Source of the DNA: Valencia hispanica
Lineage: Eukaryota > Chordata > Actinopteri > Cyprinodontiformes > Valenciidae
Assembly: GCA_963556495.2 (NCBI GenBank)
Contig: OY747703.1
Coordinates: forward strand, 32,938,296-33,002,295
Reading direction: 5' to 3'
Length of the DNA: 64,000 nt
Shown here piece after piece: positions 56,701 through 64,000 of this stretch; the stretch's first letter is position 1; the number at the start of each line of letters is the position of its first letter. The notes under the pieces were generated by a model. It was not told the origin of the DNA. It saw only the letters and a program-made list of their open reading frames with translations, and searched no databases. The translations under genes and the position numbers were made by a program.

Positions 56701-59700
56701 AAAGACACAGCCAATCACATTGGTCAAATATATTACGGGAGGTAGGACTCCAGTAGAAAACATAATTCAACTCTTTCTGCACCTCTAGGTGAATGAGACG
56801 TTGACAGATCGGTATTTTTCGTTCTCTTTTTTGCTTTATATCAGGTTTGTTTTTCTTTTCTCGAGGAGATCAAATTATTGGTGGGGACAATTCAATAATC
56901 GCTGGATATTGGAGGGTACATGTCCCTTCCGTCCATGCTAATTCTACGCCCTTGCCCAGATCCTTACACTACCACCACCATGTTTGACTGTGTGTATAAT
57001 GTGTTTTTTCTGAATTGCTGCATCAGTTTTACACTACATTTAACATGACACACACCTCCCAAAATGTTACAAAAGCCTTTGTGTTCTTTTTGGTCACCGG
57101 TGTCTTTGGCTCTGCTATAGATTCCCTTTTGCAGATTCTCTCTTTCTTATTGTTAATTTATGAGCACTGACCTTGACCTGAGGAAAGTGGGGCCTGCAGT
57201 GCTTCAGATGTTGTTCTGGGCTCTTTTGTGACCTCCGAGATGGATTGTCCATGCAGTCTTGGAGTAATTTTGGTCAGCTAACCTCCCCTGAGAAGGTTCA
57301 CCACGTTTTCTCCATTTGTGTGTTCAATGCATCCTCTGATGCATCTAGACGCATCATTCGTGATGTTCCTGAAGTCATTAGGTGTTACTAGTCTTTCTAT
57401 ATCATACCCCCTCTTCCTGGTGACCTAGCAAGTGTTGATCAGACCCCAGCTTGTGTCCAGATAGCTGACTGACCACTACCATAACACAGTACCATATAGT
57501 TATTTTCTCTTGAGCCACAGCCATCTAGAGGCCCTCTCGGCCTCTTTGGTGGCACTGTGGATGGCTGGTCTCTTACTTTCTCCTTTGATGCCTAGGCTGC
57601 TCAACACTCTGACCAGGGATCTAGCTTAAAAACTCCTGCAACCAACTTCCACTGGGAAGCACCTTGCTCTCCATCCAGCTTGCCGCTACCCAGTCCCATG
57701 TACTTGGAGAGTTTCCTCTCATAGGCTTCTTCTCAATGATCTAATGATCAGCAAAGCTTGCATAGTAGCCTGAGACACAAGAATAATGTCTGCTCGAAGG
57801 GAGGTGACATCTGTATGGCTGGGGAACTTAAGCTGATATTCGAGATCCACCAAGATCTTCCAATCTCTAGCAGAGGTCAAGAGGCCTCCTGATGATCTTT
57901 TGACTGGGGCTGCTGGCTCCCCAGCTCTGACAAAGGTGATGGTTTTGTTGAAATGGCAGATCTTCTTTGCTCACTCAAGTCCTGAGCTGATGGTTTCGAT
58001 AATCAACTTAAGGACTTGGTCATGCCTCCACATCCTTCTTCAAGTGCCGTGGTGCACCAGCTGAGGCTATGCTCTAGGGTACCTTTGGGTACCTGTGTAT
58101 AATGGTTCTTTCAATGGTTCACTTGAATCCCGAAGACAGAGAAATCACTTTGTGATCCATTCCCGGCTGATAGAAGTCAGTGACTTTGTTTGCATGACGT
58201 GTTACCTTGTGTTAGAGCTCTTGGTCTCCTTCATGTTGAGTCAGGTTATATTACAGTGATATTTTGACTTCACAGGTTAGGTGGTAATTAGGTATCGGTG
58301 TTGCATGGGAAATCAAACCAAACAGATGTGGTTAATTGATTATTTAACATAGAGTTAAGTTACATTTAGGTGTGACAAAATGAAAGCCCACACAAAACCC
58401 TTAAAAAATCTATAAGTGGTGAAACCCCTTGGTTCAGTATTATAACTTTGTGCCATTTTCTAAAGGATGAAAATTGTAGGCTGTGTGCTACTGGGAAGAT
58501 ACCTCTGGGATGTTATAAATCTTTAGTAGATTCGGGTCAGTGCTTTTTATTCAGAGATCCCCAAATATGCACTCAAGTGCGCTGCATTTATTAATTTTTT
58601 TTATTTCTAGACCAATTACAACTAAATCCACTCTTGTAGTCATAATCTTTGACCACACTTGGACAACCACACAATTTTAAAATCAGTACAGTTTTAGCTT
58701 AAACTTTAGGTCTATTAAACACATCTACCAGCCAAAAAAACATTTACATTTCTGTTCGACTTCACAAACTGACACACTTGCTTTGTGAAGAATCTGTTGG
58801 TGAACCACACCTAGAAAAGAAAAAAGATGTTTCATTCTCATTCTACACAGCTTGTTGAAATAGAAAAATACTGTTTTTAAGCCTTTTCAGTCTGATGATT
58901 CTTGTTTTTCCACTCCTTTAAACTCTTATTTTTGCCCCAATCCTCTCCAACTAACATTTATATCCCCCCCCCCGGCTGACATCCAGCAGACTGAAGAAAC
59001 CTCAGTCTAATTCCATCATATGTTTTACTGAATTACTCAGTTGGTAATTTTGGAAACGTTGTTAGCTCATCTTAACAGTCTTCTGCTTTTCGTTTATTTA
59101 TTTTTATCTACCACCAATAATGTTTAATAAAATCTGCTAATGTACATGCAAATATATGAATAAAGTGATCACAAACATCCCAGCCTCCCTGTAGTGATCA
59201 ATATTTATTTCACTTTTCTTCACGCCGTTATATATTCTCTTATGTAGACTTCCTTTGCACGTTTTTGTTTCCCACTGATCCTTTGTCCTTGTGACTTTCT
59301 TTACAGTCGGCATGGCAATGTGGAAGAAACTACTGATTCCTGGGACCATAATACTGGTGGTGTCCTCACTGGTGATTGTGGGCTTTGTTCTGTTCATCAG
59401 ATCCAGGAAAGGTAGAGAGACCTACAGTCCTCCAGAAACTCAGACCTCTTGTGTATTTAAATAAAAACTAGCCTTCCTCCTCCTGCTGCTCCCTCTCTCT
59501 TCTCACTTATCCTTTCTTATTGTAGGTAAAAGAGAAACAGCTGCTGAATTGTCAGTGTGAGTTGGCTTTGACTTTTTGCTTCTCCTGAATGTGCTAGATA
59601 TTTTAGGAAGTGGTGAAGGGCATTTAGATTTATCAGGTGGTTCAGAGGCTGCAGTGGAGTTTTGATTCAGTAGTTCATAGACTCTAAGGAAATATTTGGT

Positions 59701-62375
59701 TTGTTTTGCATGTTTGTAGACAGAAACATAGTTTTTCTTTCAACATACATTTCGTGTTCAGGTAATTAATATTTACAGGGAGCCAAAAGGGTCAAATGGA
59801 TTTAAGTAAAAAAATAAATACAACACTAACTAATTTTACCTATTAAATAAATAATCGTTTCACTAATATTTTACATTCCTGTGCTGCAAGTTTCACTTCT
59901 TTGCTTTTCTCTGAAATAAACAATTTAAAAACATGACTTTTCTGAGTTAGCTAAGTGCACATTGAGTCACTCCAGTCCATTTTCTGGATTCAACCAACTT
60001 GACTTACCTTTTAAATATAACTAGGTCCAAAGATGAATTGTATGATGAACCACAGGACATACACCATGAAATAATTAGATAAATAATCACTTAGATTTTC
60101 ATAGAACTGAAATTTTATCTGGTTTAGATTTAGAAGTAGCTTTAGGTTTTTATTCAAAATGCCTATCTTAAAAACTCAAATGCATGCACTACTGAAGAAT
60201 TAGAGGTTTGCTTTTATTAGTATACATTGTTTTTTCTCATTTTACTTTTGCGTATGCATATGAGAGTCGTTCCTTATTTGTCACGGTCATGTTTGTCTTA
60301 TTAGAAAAATTTTTGTTGGAATGACTTCATTTGAAGTAAAATGCATTTTTAGTCCATAACTTTCGACTAAGTAAGAAATAAACACCTGCAAAAAAAATTT
60401 AAATTAAAAAGAAAAAAAACTTTGTGACGAACACGTTCGTTAACCACGATCACAATGTCTGTCTACAACATGCAAAACATTTTGTACAGTTTCAGCACCA
60501 TGTATCTGAAAATGGTTTCTTGACGTCACGTTTGCCTGTAGCTGACTTTATTTTCACCATTTCTCAGAAAGCCTGCGAGCCCTAAATCAGATGACTCTTT
60601 AACAGTGACTCTAACCCACGACACAGAGGTTTTTAATGCAGCCACAGGTAGCTTGGTTTTTACCGTTCTCCTGTGTGTCACTTACAGGCCCCGTCAGTCT
60701 TTATTGTCTAACAACCATGGTCCCAGCCTAAACACTCATCACACACTGTCTTCTTATAACATCTTCACTCACAGCAATAACCCATGCTATAGTGTGCATA
60801 CAGTAGTCAGATCAAGGTGATCTTGATCTGCTTGTACGTTCTTTAGTTGCAGAGTTCTTTTTTTTGTGCATGCACGGCATGTTTATTGTTGAGGACAAAA
60901 TTATTATTAGCCCCCTTATCAATTTAATATCTCACAAAATGCTCCTAAGTGCCTTTAACAGAGCAAGGTCTTTAAACTCTGAGTTTTTAACAACGCTTGT
61001 TTTCTTAAGATGGCATTAATTCTCTGTATTTGCGTACAATAACTGAAGCATTTCGGGATATATATTTTTTTTTTACCAAGGATAATGTTATTAGCCTCCT
61101 AAGAACTGATCGTTCTATTGAGGCATTGCACAGACCACTGGTCTGCATTGAAGCACTTGAACTTTGTCATTTCCACATCAAAACTGGGGATTATCCTCTA
61201 ATTTACACACAGTATAAAAACTTCTTTAAGGGTTTCAGCTCTCATTTAGGAAAACATCATGCCAAAAACAAAGGAAATCGGTTTAAGCTTAGGGGGGAAA
61301 TGTTTTTAATGCTCACAAAGCAGGAGAAGGATAAACAAAGTTATTACAGTGTTTCAGTGTTTACAGCAGGAGTAAGAAGTAACATCAAGAAATTCATAGA
61401 AAGCCACACATCACAGAAGAATCCTGGCAGAGGTAAGGAAGTGAAAGATTTGAAAGACCCCAGAACAAAAAACAACTAGTAAGAGGTGTGTTGGTCACAG
61501 AACAGCTGCCAGATCAGGAATTATAGTTTTGGGTGACACTAGAGCTCTTTGGCCATAGAGACATTGCTTATGGTTGAAGAAAGAAGGGAGAGGCGCATAA
61601 CCCAAAGAACACTTGCAGTGAAACAGGGTGGTGGGTATTATGTTGTGGGGAAGCATCAGTGCAGCTGGGCCTTAAAATCTCTTAAGGATTGAAGGAATTT
61701 GGAAAAAAGAAGCATATGTGAAGATTTTGAAAAAAAACTAAACCCTTAAATCTCACAGAGAATATGTGGGGTGAAGAGCAGACAAAGGTTCAATTCAGAA
61801 CAGAGACTCAAGGAAGAATGAGCTGGGAATCCTCAGGGAACTTCTCAGAGACATGAAAACTACAACCTTATTTTACTTTATTTTATTATTTTACTTTACA
61901 TTTTTTTGGTCAAAATATTTGAAGTAAAATAATGTAAACCTCCAAAATAAAATCAGATTATTGAAATAGCTGAGTTAAAAATTATCTGCTCTGTTTATCA
62001 GCACTTGGTAAATACTTTTTTTTAAATAACATGATCAGGACATGGGGGTCCAATGAATTCTGTCCTAAAATGTATAAAAATGCCCTTGTCCTCATCTCTC
62101 TTTTTCCTTTGCATGCCATTTGTGTTTAAGCATGTGTCACAGTAGCGGGAACAATAGGACATAGTTTGTTTACAGTTTATCTGCAAGAAGGGAGGGTGCT
62201 TTTCTCTCATTTTCTGCAACCTGCTTAGAGCAGCCATTATCTTCTTGTTTCAGACGCAGCGTCGTTCTATGATGACAAAGAGGGGAGAGTGACCAATGGG
62301 ACGCGAGGTAGTGTTGCATCGCTTCCTGCAGACAACAGCAACAGGAGCAGCTACAGTATCCCAGCAACAGTGTAG
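44085..62375 (+). CDS. pecam1: PECAM1/CD31-like endothelial adhesion receptor, complete, 12 exons
   Basis: PECAM1 is a homophilic type I membrane receptor at endothelial junctions and on platelets and leukocytes. Twelve exons with consistent phases join to 2070 nt (689 residues). Residues 1 to about 20 are a signal peptide (MGLLPLFTSTLLFSW). Six Ig domains follow at about 21-119, 120-211, 212-302, 303-393, 394-486 and 487-577, each with its paired Cys (LRC/YKC, ARC/YCT, ITC/IQC, LIC/YTC, IFC/YRC, LIC/YYC) and several N-glycosylation sequons. A transmembrane helix lies at about 583-605. The tail is roughly 80 residues. Domain count, one exon per Ig domain, the tiny second exon and the Ig1 pattern YKDE...YN...YLPEARVSNNGKYKC all fit PECAM1; human is 738 residues. 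The tail has Tyr in ASFYDDKE and SSYSIPAT but no (S/I/V/L)xYxx(I/V/L) ITIM, unlike mammals. Confidence 0.88.
44228..44245 (+). CDS. pecam1: pecam1 exon 2, 18-nt mini-exon
   Basis: Acceptor CATTCAG, 18 nt, donor GTAAGC. It encodes WTALNT, the end of the signal peptide region. Mammalian PECAM1 also has a very small second coding exon, which supports the call. Confidence 0.75.
44246..45060. other. pecam1 intron 2, first part
   Basis: Non-coding, AT-rich in its second half. Nothing recognised. Confidence 0.45.
45061..45800 (+). mobile_element. Tc1-like transposon remnant
   Basis: CAGATGTTTACATACACCAA, CAGTCAAGATAGAAAAGGAA and CCCAGAGAGGAACCTACCGG follow the order of a fish Tc1 transposase, and TCAGCCCCAGAACC with CGGAAGATTGTGAAGATG continues it. 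Many stops. Confidence 0.5.
45801..48734. other. pecam1 intron 2, remainder
   Basis: No gene. A purine-rich stretch at about 46440-47050 resembles fish interspersed repeats (AGATGCAGGCAAACGAGAG) but has no delimited ends. Confidence 0.4.
48735..49031 (+). CDS. pecam1: pecam1 exon 3, Ig domain 1
   Basis: The exon is 297 nt with acceptor CACCCCAG and donor GTGGGT. It encodes ALKITKVELSILPS through AAVLTVT. Paired Cys occur in TLRCEAE and KYKCQIN. NVT and NKT sequons are present. Ig1 carries the homophilic face in mammalian PECAM1. Confidence 0.88.
49380..50350 (-). mobile_element. decayed Tc1-like transposon (probable)
   Basis: CTGGATTCAAGTCAGATGAC then TGATTGGGCCATTCAAGAAG is the minus-strand signature of Tc1 transposases in fish. 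Later parts are too decayed to delimit. It lies in pecam1 intron 3. Confidence 0.5.
50650..50925 (+). CDS. pecam1: pecam1 exon 4, Ig domain 2
   Basis: The exon is 276 nt after GTTGGCAG, with donor GTATGT. It encodes STPTLHLDKSNITEGEG, TARCSALG, HIIYCTYSV and ends TVTVK. Phase 1 at both ends is the usual phase of Ig-domain exons. Confidence 0.88.
51001..51273 (+). CDS. pecam1: pecam1 exon 5, Ig domain 3
   Basis: The exon is 273 nt after TCTCCACAG, only 75 bp from exon 4, with donor GTGAGT. It encodes ELSIEPILEISPQDDVYEGD, NITCSVSD, LTIQCRLF and NKTVSVT. Confidence 0.88.
51458..51730 (+). CDS. pecam1: pecam1 exon 6, Ig domain 4
   Basis: The exon is 273 nt after ATTCACAG, with donor GTGAGT. 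It encodes ELFSVPTLKMSALDVFQGEE, LICKSERL and SNYTCTAAAKG, and ends VLTVRPK. Human PECAM1 Ig4 also begins with an ELFS motif. Confidence 0.88.
52253..52385 (+). mobile_element. retroposon 3'-tail fragment
   Basis: CACCAGTGTGTGAATGTGTG, then GCCTTGGGGTCCTCAAGGAC and TAAATAAAGCTATA. This is the standard tail seen at the 3' end of many fish LINE/SINE copies. Confidence 0.5.
52386..53730. other. pecam1 intron 6, no recognised gene
   Basis: Contains imperfect GGAT repeats at about 52610-52765 and a short GT run near 53310. No coding signal. Confidence 0.5.
53733..53762 (+). repeat. poly-T run in the pecam1 exon 7 splice tract
   Basis: About 29 consecutive T just upstream of the exon 7 acceptor. 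It probably varies in length between alleles. Confidence 0.9.
53780..54058 (+). CDS. pecam1: pecam1 exon 7, Ig domain 5
   Basis: The exon is 279 nt with donor GTAAAT. It encodes VPVSVPKIWVSGIPVLGKK, IFCLSDTG, YEYRCRARN and ends LQASVI. The acceptor TTTTTAG follows a T run of about 29 nt, an unusually long uninterrupted poly-T splice tract. Confidence 0.87.
54105..54330 (-). mobile_element. Tc1-like fragment (probable)
   Basis: GTGATGCTACCACCAGCATG then CTTTATCATTGG corresponds to the minus-strand CATG-and-His region of Tc1 transposases. Short, in pecam1 intron 7. Confidence 0.4.
54520..54792 (+). CDS. pecam1: pecam1 exon 8, Ig domain 6
   Basis: The exon is 273 nt after TTCCCTTAG, with donor GTGAGA. 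It encodes EPMTEAHLMVLPVTGDISEG, TLICSFIGTPP and KYYCEAENRANS, then NRVNLV. This is the membrane-proximal Ig domain. Confidence 0.88.
55253..56954. mobile_element. hAT-type non-autonomous element, 8-bp duplication
   Basis: Perfect 11-bp inverted ends CAAGGGCGTAG and CTACGCCCTTG are flanked by CCCAGATC at 55245-55252 and 56955-56962. Subterminal GGTGGGGACAAT occurs near both ends. It is 1702 bp; no transposase frame is recognisable, so it depends on a relative. Confidence 0.82.
57395..58085 (-). mobile_element. LINE-like coding fragment (uncertain family)
   Basis: The minus-strand conceptual translation includes ADIILVSQATMQALLI, then WRARCFPVEVGCRSF and RVLSSLGIKGES...ASRWLWLKRK. This pattern occurs at the C-terminal end of some retrotransposon polyproteins. 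Frames are broken. Confidence 0.45.
58421..59306. other. pecam1 intron 8, remainder
   Basis: AT-rich, with a C run near 58966. Nothing recognised. Confidence 0.45.
59307..59411 (+). CDS. pecam1: pecam1 exon 9, transmembrane segment
   Basis: The exon is 105 nt after TTTACAG, with donor GTAGAG. It encodes VGMAMWKK, then the hydrophobic stretch LLIPGTIILVVSSLVIVGFV, then LFIRSRK, a basic stop-transfer signal. Confidence 0.88.
59526..59556 (+). CDS. pecam1: pecam1 exon 10, cytoplasmic juxtamembrane mini-exon
   Basis: The exon is 31 nt after ATTGTAG. It encodes GKRETAAELS plus two bases; the donor GTGAGT at 59557 keeps phase with exon 11. It is comparable to the small EMSRPA-encoding part of the mammalian tail. 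Confidence 0.75.
59557..60567. other. pecam1 intron 10
   Basis: About 1 kb of AT-rich intron. No alternative ITIM-encoding exon was seen. Confidence 0.5.
60568..60647 (+). CDS. pecam1: pecam1 exon 11, cytoplasmic tail
   Basis: The exon is 80 nt after TTCTCAG, with donor GTAGCT. It encodes VKPASPKSDDSLTVTLTHD then TEVFNAAT. It is acidic and Ser/Thr rich, with no tyrosine. Confidence 0.75.
60880..61930 (+). mobile_element. decayed Tc1-like transposon
   Basis: KKFIESHTSQKNPGRG is a recognisable transposase linker. It is followed in other frames by GGGTATTATGTTGTGGGGAA (VGIMLWGSISAAGP) and AATATGTGGGGTGAAGAGCA. The 149-codon frame at 61030-61479 is an accidental mix of this remnant and flanking sequence. 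Confidence 0.65.
62254..62375 (+). CDS. pecam1: pecam1 exon 12, tail end and stop
   Basis: After GTTTCAG the exon encodes DAASFYDDKEGRVTNGTR then GSVASLPADNSNRSSYSIPA, TV and TAG at 62373-62375. Two tyrosines are present, but neither sits in a classical ITIM. A GGTAGT inside the exon (after ACGCGA) could act as a weak internal donor, but no further coding exon is visible downstream. Confidence 0.75.
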
Positions 62376-62795
62376 AGACAGCATGCACTATCTATAAGGA
62401 AAATCAAACTCAAAGACTTATAAGACAAACACAGGAAGCAGAAATCCTTTAATGACGTTTTGAAGGAATTGGACAATATTTTTCTCTGTAAAGTGGAGGG
62501 GCCTATTTTGTTCTTATTATTTCTACAAAGAAATAAGAACCAGGGCCCATTGCTCCCTCTCCCCTCCTCCTTCAGTCATAATCCTAAACATCTTCTTTAG
62601 CCCTTTGTGTCTGTGTTCTGTGTGACTGCATGCCCGTTTCTTGTTTCACCTGTTCATCTAATCAGCATAAAGTAAACCATATGAGACTGTTTTGTACATA
62701 CTGTAACAAGAAATGTGTGTATATAATTTTGGTTGATCACTGGACTGATGACAGAGAGCAGTTCTGTAGAATAAAGTTGTCTGAGGTGTGTCTGA
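62376..62795 (+). other. pecam1: pecam1 3'UTR (inferred)
   Basis: About 400 nt of non-coding sequence from the stop to shortly after AATAAA at 62770-62775, with GT-rich sequence just downstream of the signal. The end is inferred from the signal. Confidence 0.65.
62770..62775 (+). promoter_or_regulatory. pecam1: pecam1 poly(A) signal AATAAA
   Basis: Canonical hexamer in GTAGAATAAAGTTGTC, followed by GAGGTGTGTCTG, a typical GT-rich downstream element. Confidence 0.7.
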
Positions 62796-62866
62796 ACCAT
62801 TCATTCGTTTTGCTCCTGCTTTTTAACTGCAGTTGAAATATTGAAATATGTTATTAAACTGTTACA

Positions 62867-63850
62867 GTCAGAAGTTTACATACACTAATACTGGACATGA
62901 ATGTCATAGAAATTTGGGGGAGTTTAATGACGCAAATGAGTCACTTTTTAGTCATTTGAAATAATGAGTCAGTTGGAATAATCATAAAACATGGATCACA
63001 ATTAGTTTAAAAAACAAGAATTGGGTGCATGAATTAAAATGTATTACCCAAACCCAAGTGATATTCAGTTAAATCTCCCCTATAGAGTTGGCCTCTTTCT
63101 GTTGTTATCTGGTTTTTGGTATAATTCTATCTGGGTGTTTGACCACTGTTCTTGACATTGGTCGAGGTTATTTCAATTTGCTGGCTTTTCAGCATAGATT
63201 TGTTCATATTTTAATACGGATGATGTCTTTTCTTCAGGACATTCATTCAGAAGATTTCATGTGAGCCTTCCAAAACTTCCAAAACACACTGTCAAAATAT
63301 TTATTATCTGACCCAAATTTCCCCATCAGATAAAATGAAAGTTATAGTTACGATGTTTAAGAACAACCCAAGAGGTACCAAGACTGAAGCGTGTCAGAAA
63401 CTGGAAGCTGCTTGAACTCAAGTCTCACTTTCCAGTCAAACCTGACTGAGAAAATGTTACTAAAAGTGTATCCCTGGCTACAAGACGTTTGTCTCTACTC
63501 ACATGGACAAACCAGATTTCTTCTGGAAAAGGGTTTTTTGATTGGACAACTGAAGCTTTCAAACCTAACAATTCTGTGCCAGCTCTCAAGCATGGCAGTG
63601 GTTTTGTCATGATGTGGGTTTGATTTGCTGGCAGTGGTACCGGTGCATTGCACAAATTGGATAGAATAATGAAGGTAGAAGATTACATCTTCAACTTTAT
63701 CTAAAATCCTCAGCTTGATGGTTGTAAATAGGACAGATTTGGATGAGCCAGCAGGAGAATTTTCCCAAACATATATCAAAGTGGTGTTGGAATGGATAAA
63801 GTAGGAATGCCTTTGACTTCAGCTTGATTAAAAATGGCATACAATATGCA
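62867..63850 (+). mobile_element. decayed Tc1-like transposon after pecam1
   Basis: Begins ACAGTCAGAAGTTTACATAC, the terminal motif of Tc1 elements related to the Sleeping Beauty group. Then come KVIVTMFKNNPRGTK-like sequence, ACATGGACAAACCAGATTTC and TCAAGCATGGCAGTGGTTTT (LKHGSGFVMMW). Heavily mutated; the right end is not seen. Confidence 0.75.
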
Positions 63851-64000
63851 TAAAATATGCATAAAAGCCAAGTCTGACGTAGAAAAAAGGCAATTTAAAT
63901 TAGCTTTACTGCTTCTGATCAGATAAGGGTCAAATATCCAGATATACCTATAGAATATTATTTTAAAGTTGATGGTTTCTCTGGAATTTGCTGACATTTA

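Larger units (their letters stand above)
55075..58420 (-). mobile_element. Tc1-like transposon split by two insertions
   Basis: Pieces at 55075-55252, about 56963-57390 and about 58085-58420 are collinear with one fish Tc1 family on the minus strand: CCTTACACTACCACCACCAT, CAGATTCTCTCTTTCTTATT, TGGAGTAATTTTGGTCAGCT, GAAGTCAGTGACTTTGTTTG and AAACAGATGTGGTTAATTGA. A hAT-type element and a LINE piece fill the gaps. Confidence 0.65.

Noticed and set aside
61030..61479. 149-codon + strand frame, a possible new gene in pecam1 intron 11
   Set aside because: Its C-terminal part is Tc1 transposase linker sequence; the rest is flanking DNA and there are no splice or promoter signals.
1..64000. CRISPR arrays, operons, bacterial genes, tRNA or rRNA genes
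   Set aside because: No regularly spaced repeats and no intact tRNA/rRNA; the DNA is vertebrate nuclear. The one tRNA-like head (9325-9585) is degenerate and belongs to a SINE.

Overview
The window is nuclear DNA from a ray-finned (teleost) fish. The evidence is vertebrate-style genes with large introns and GT-AG splice sites, plus a typical teleost transposon load: many decayed Tc1/mariner copies, hAT, Harbinger and TTAA-type MITEs, L2 LINEs, and an RTE/Rex3-type LINE. I cannot name the species. All coordinates and translations were read by eye; no alignment or database search was possible.

Two protein genes lie in tandem on the + strand. Positions 6882-36244 carry the last ten coding exons of rptor (Raptor, the substrate-recruiting subunit of mTORC1): the linker before the WD40 propeller, then the whole propeller to the stop codon. 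Its 3'UTR probably runs to a poly(A) signal at 38161. Earlier rptor exons lie upstream of the window. Positions 44085-62375 carry a complete twelve-exon pecam1 (CD31) gene of 689 codons: signal peptide, six Ig domains with one exon per domain, a transmembrane helix and a cytoplasmic tail. Its poly(A) signal is at 62770.

The strongest unusual observation is an unannotated 48-nt, phase-1, in-frame candidate cassette exon at 20083-20130, inside the 17.9-kb rptor intron between the exons ending TTRG and starting AGMVVDW. It has a branchpoint-like CTAAC, a long poly-C tract, a UGC just before the acceptor and a strong GTGAGT donor. It would insert [16 protein letters not shown], which contains an RRVS basophilic-kinase consensus, into a WD40 loop. 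The exon just upstream also has an in-frame alternative donor adding 24 nt at the same protein position. A second point of interest is that the pecam1 tail lacks any recognisable ITIM.

The rest is intron and intergenic DNA shaped by transposons. The clearest case is an interspersed repeat at 23249-26196 broken by a 576-bp Harbinger-type MITE (TTA duplication) and by a 5'-truncated Rex3/RTE LINE flanked by an identical 41-bp direct repeat. A second, uninterrupted copy of the host repeat lies inverted at about 2060-2713. In the last large pecam1 intron a Tc1-like element is interrupted by a 1.7-kb hAT-type element (8-bp duplication) and by a LINE fragment.
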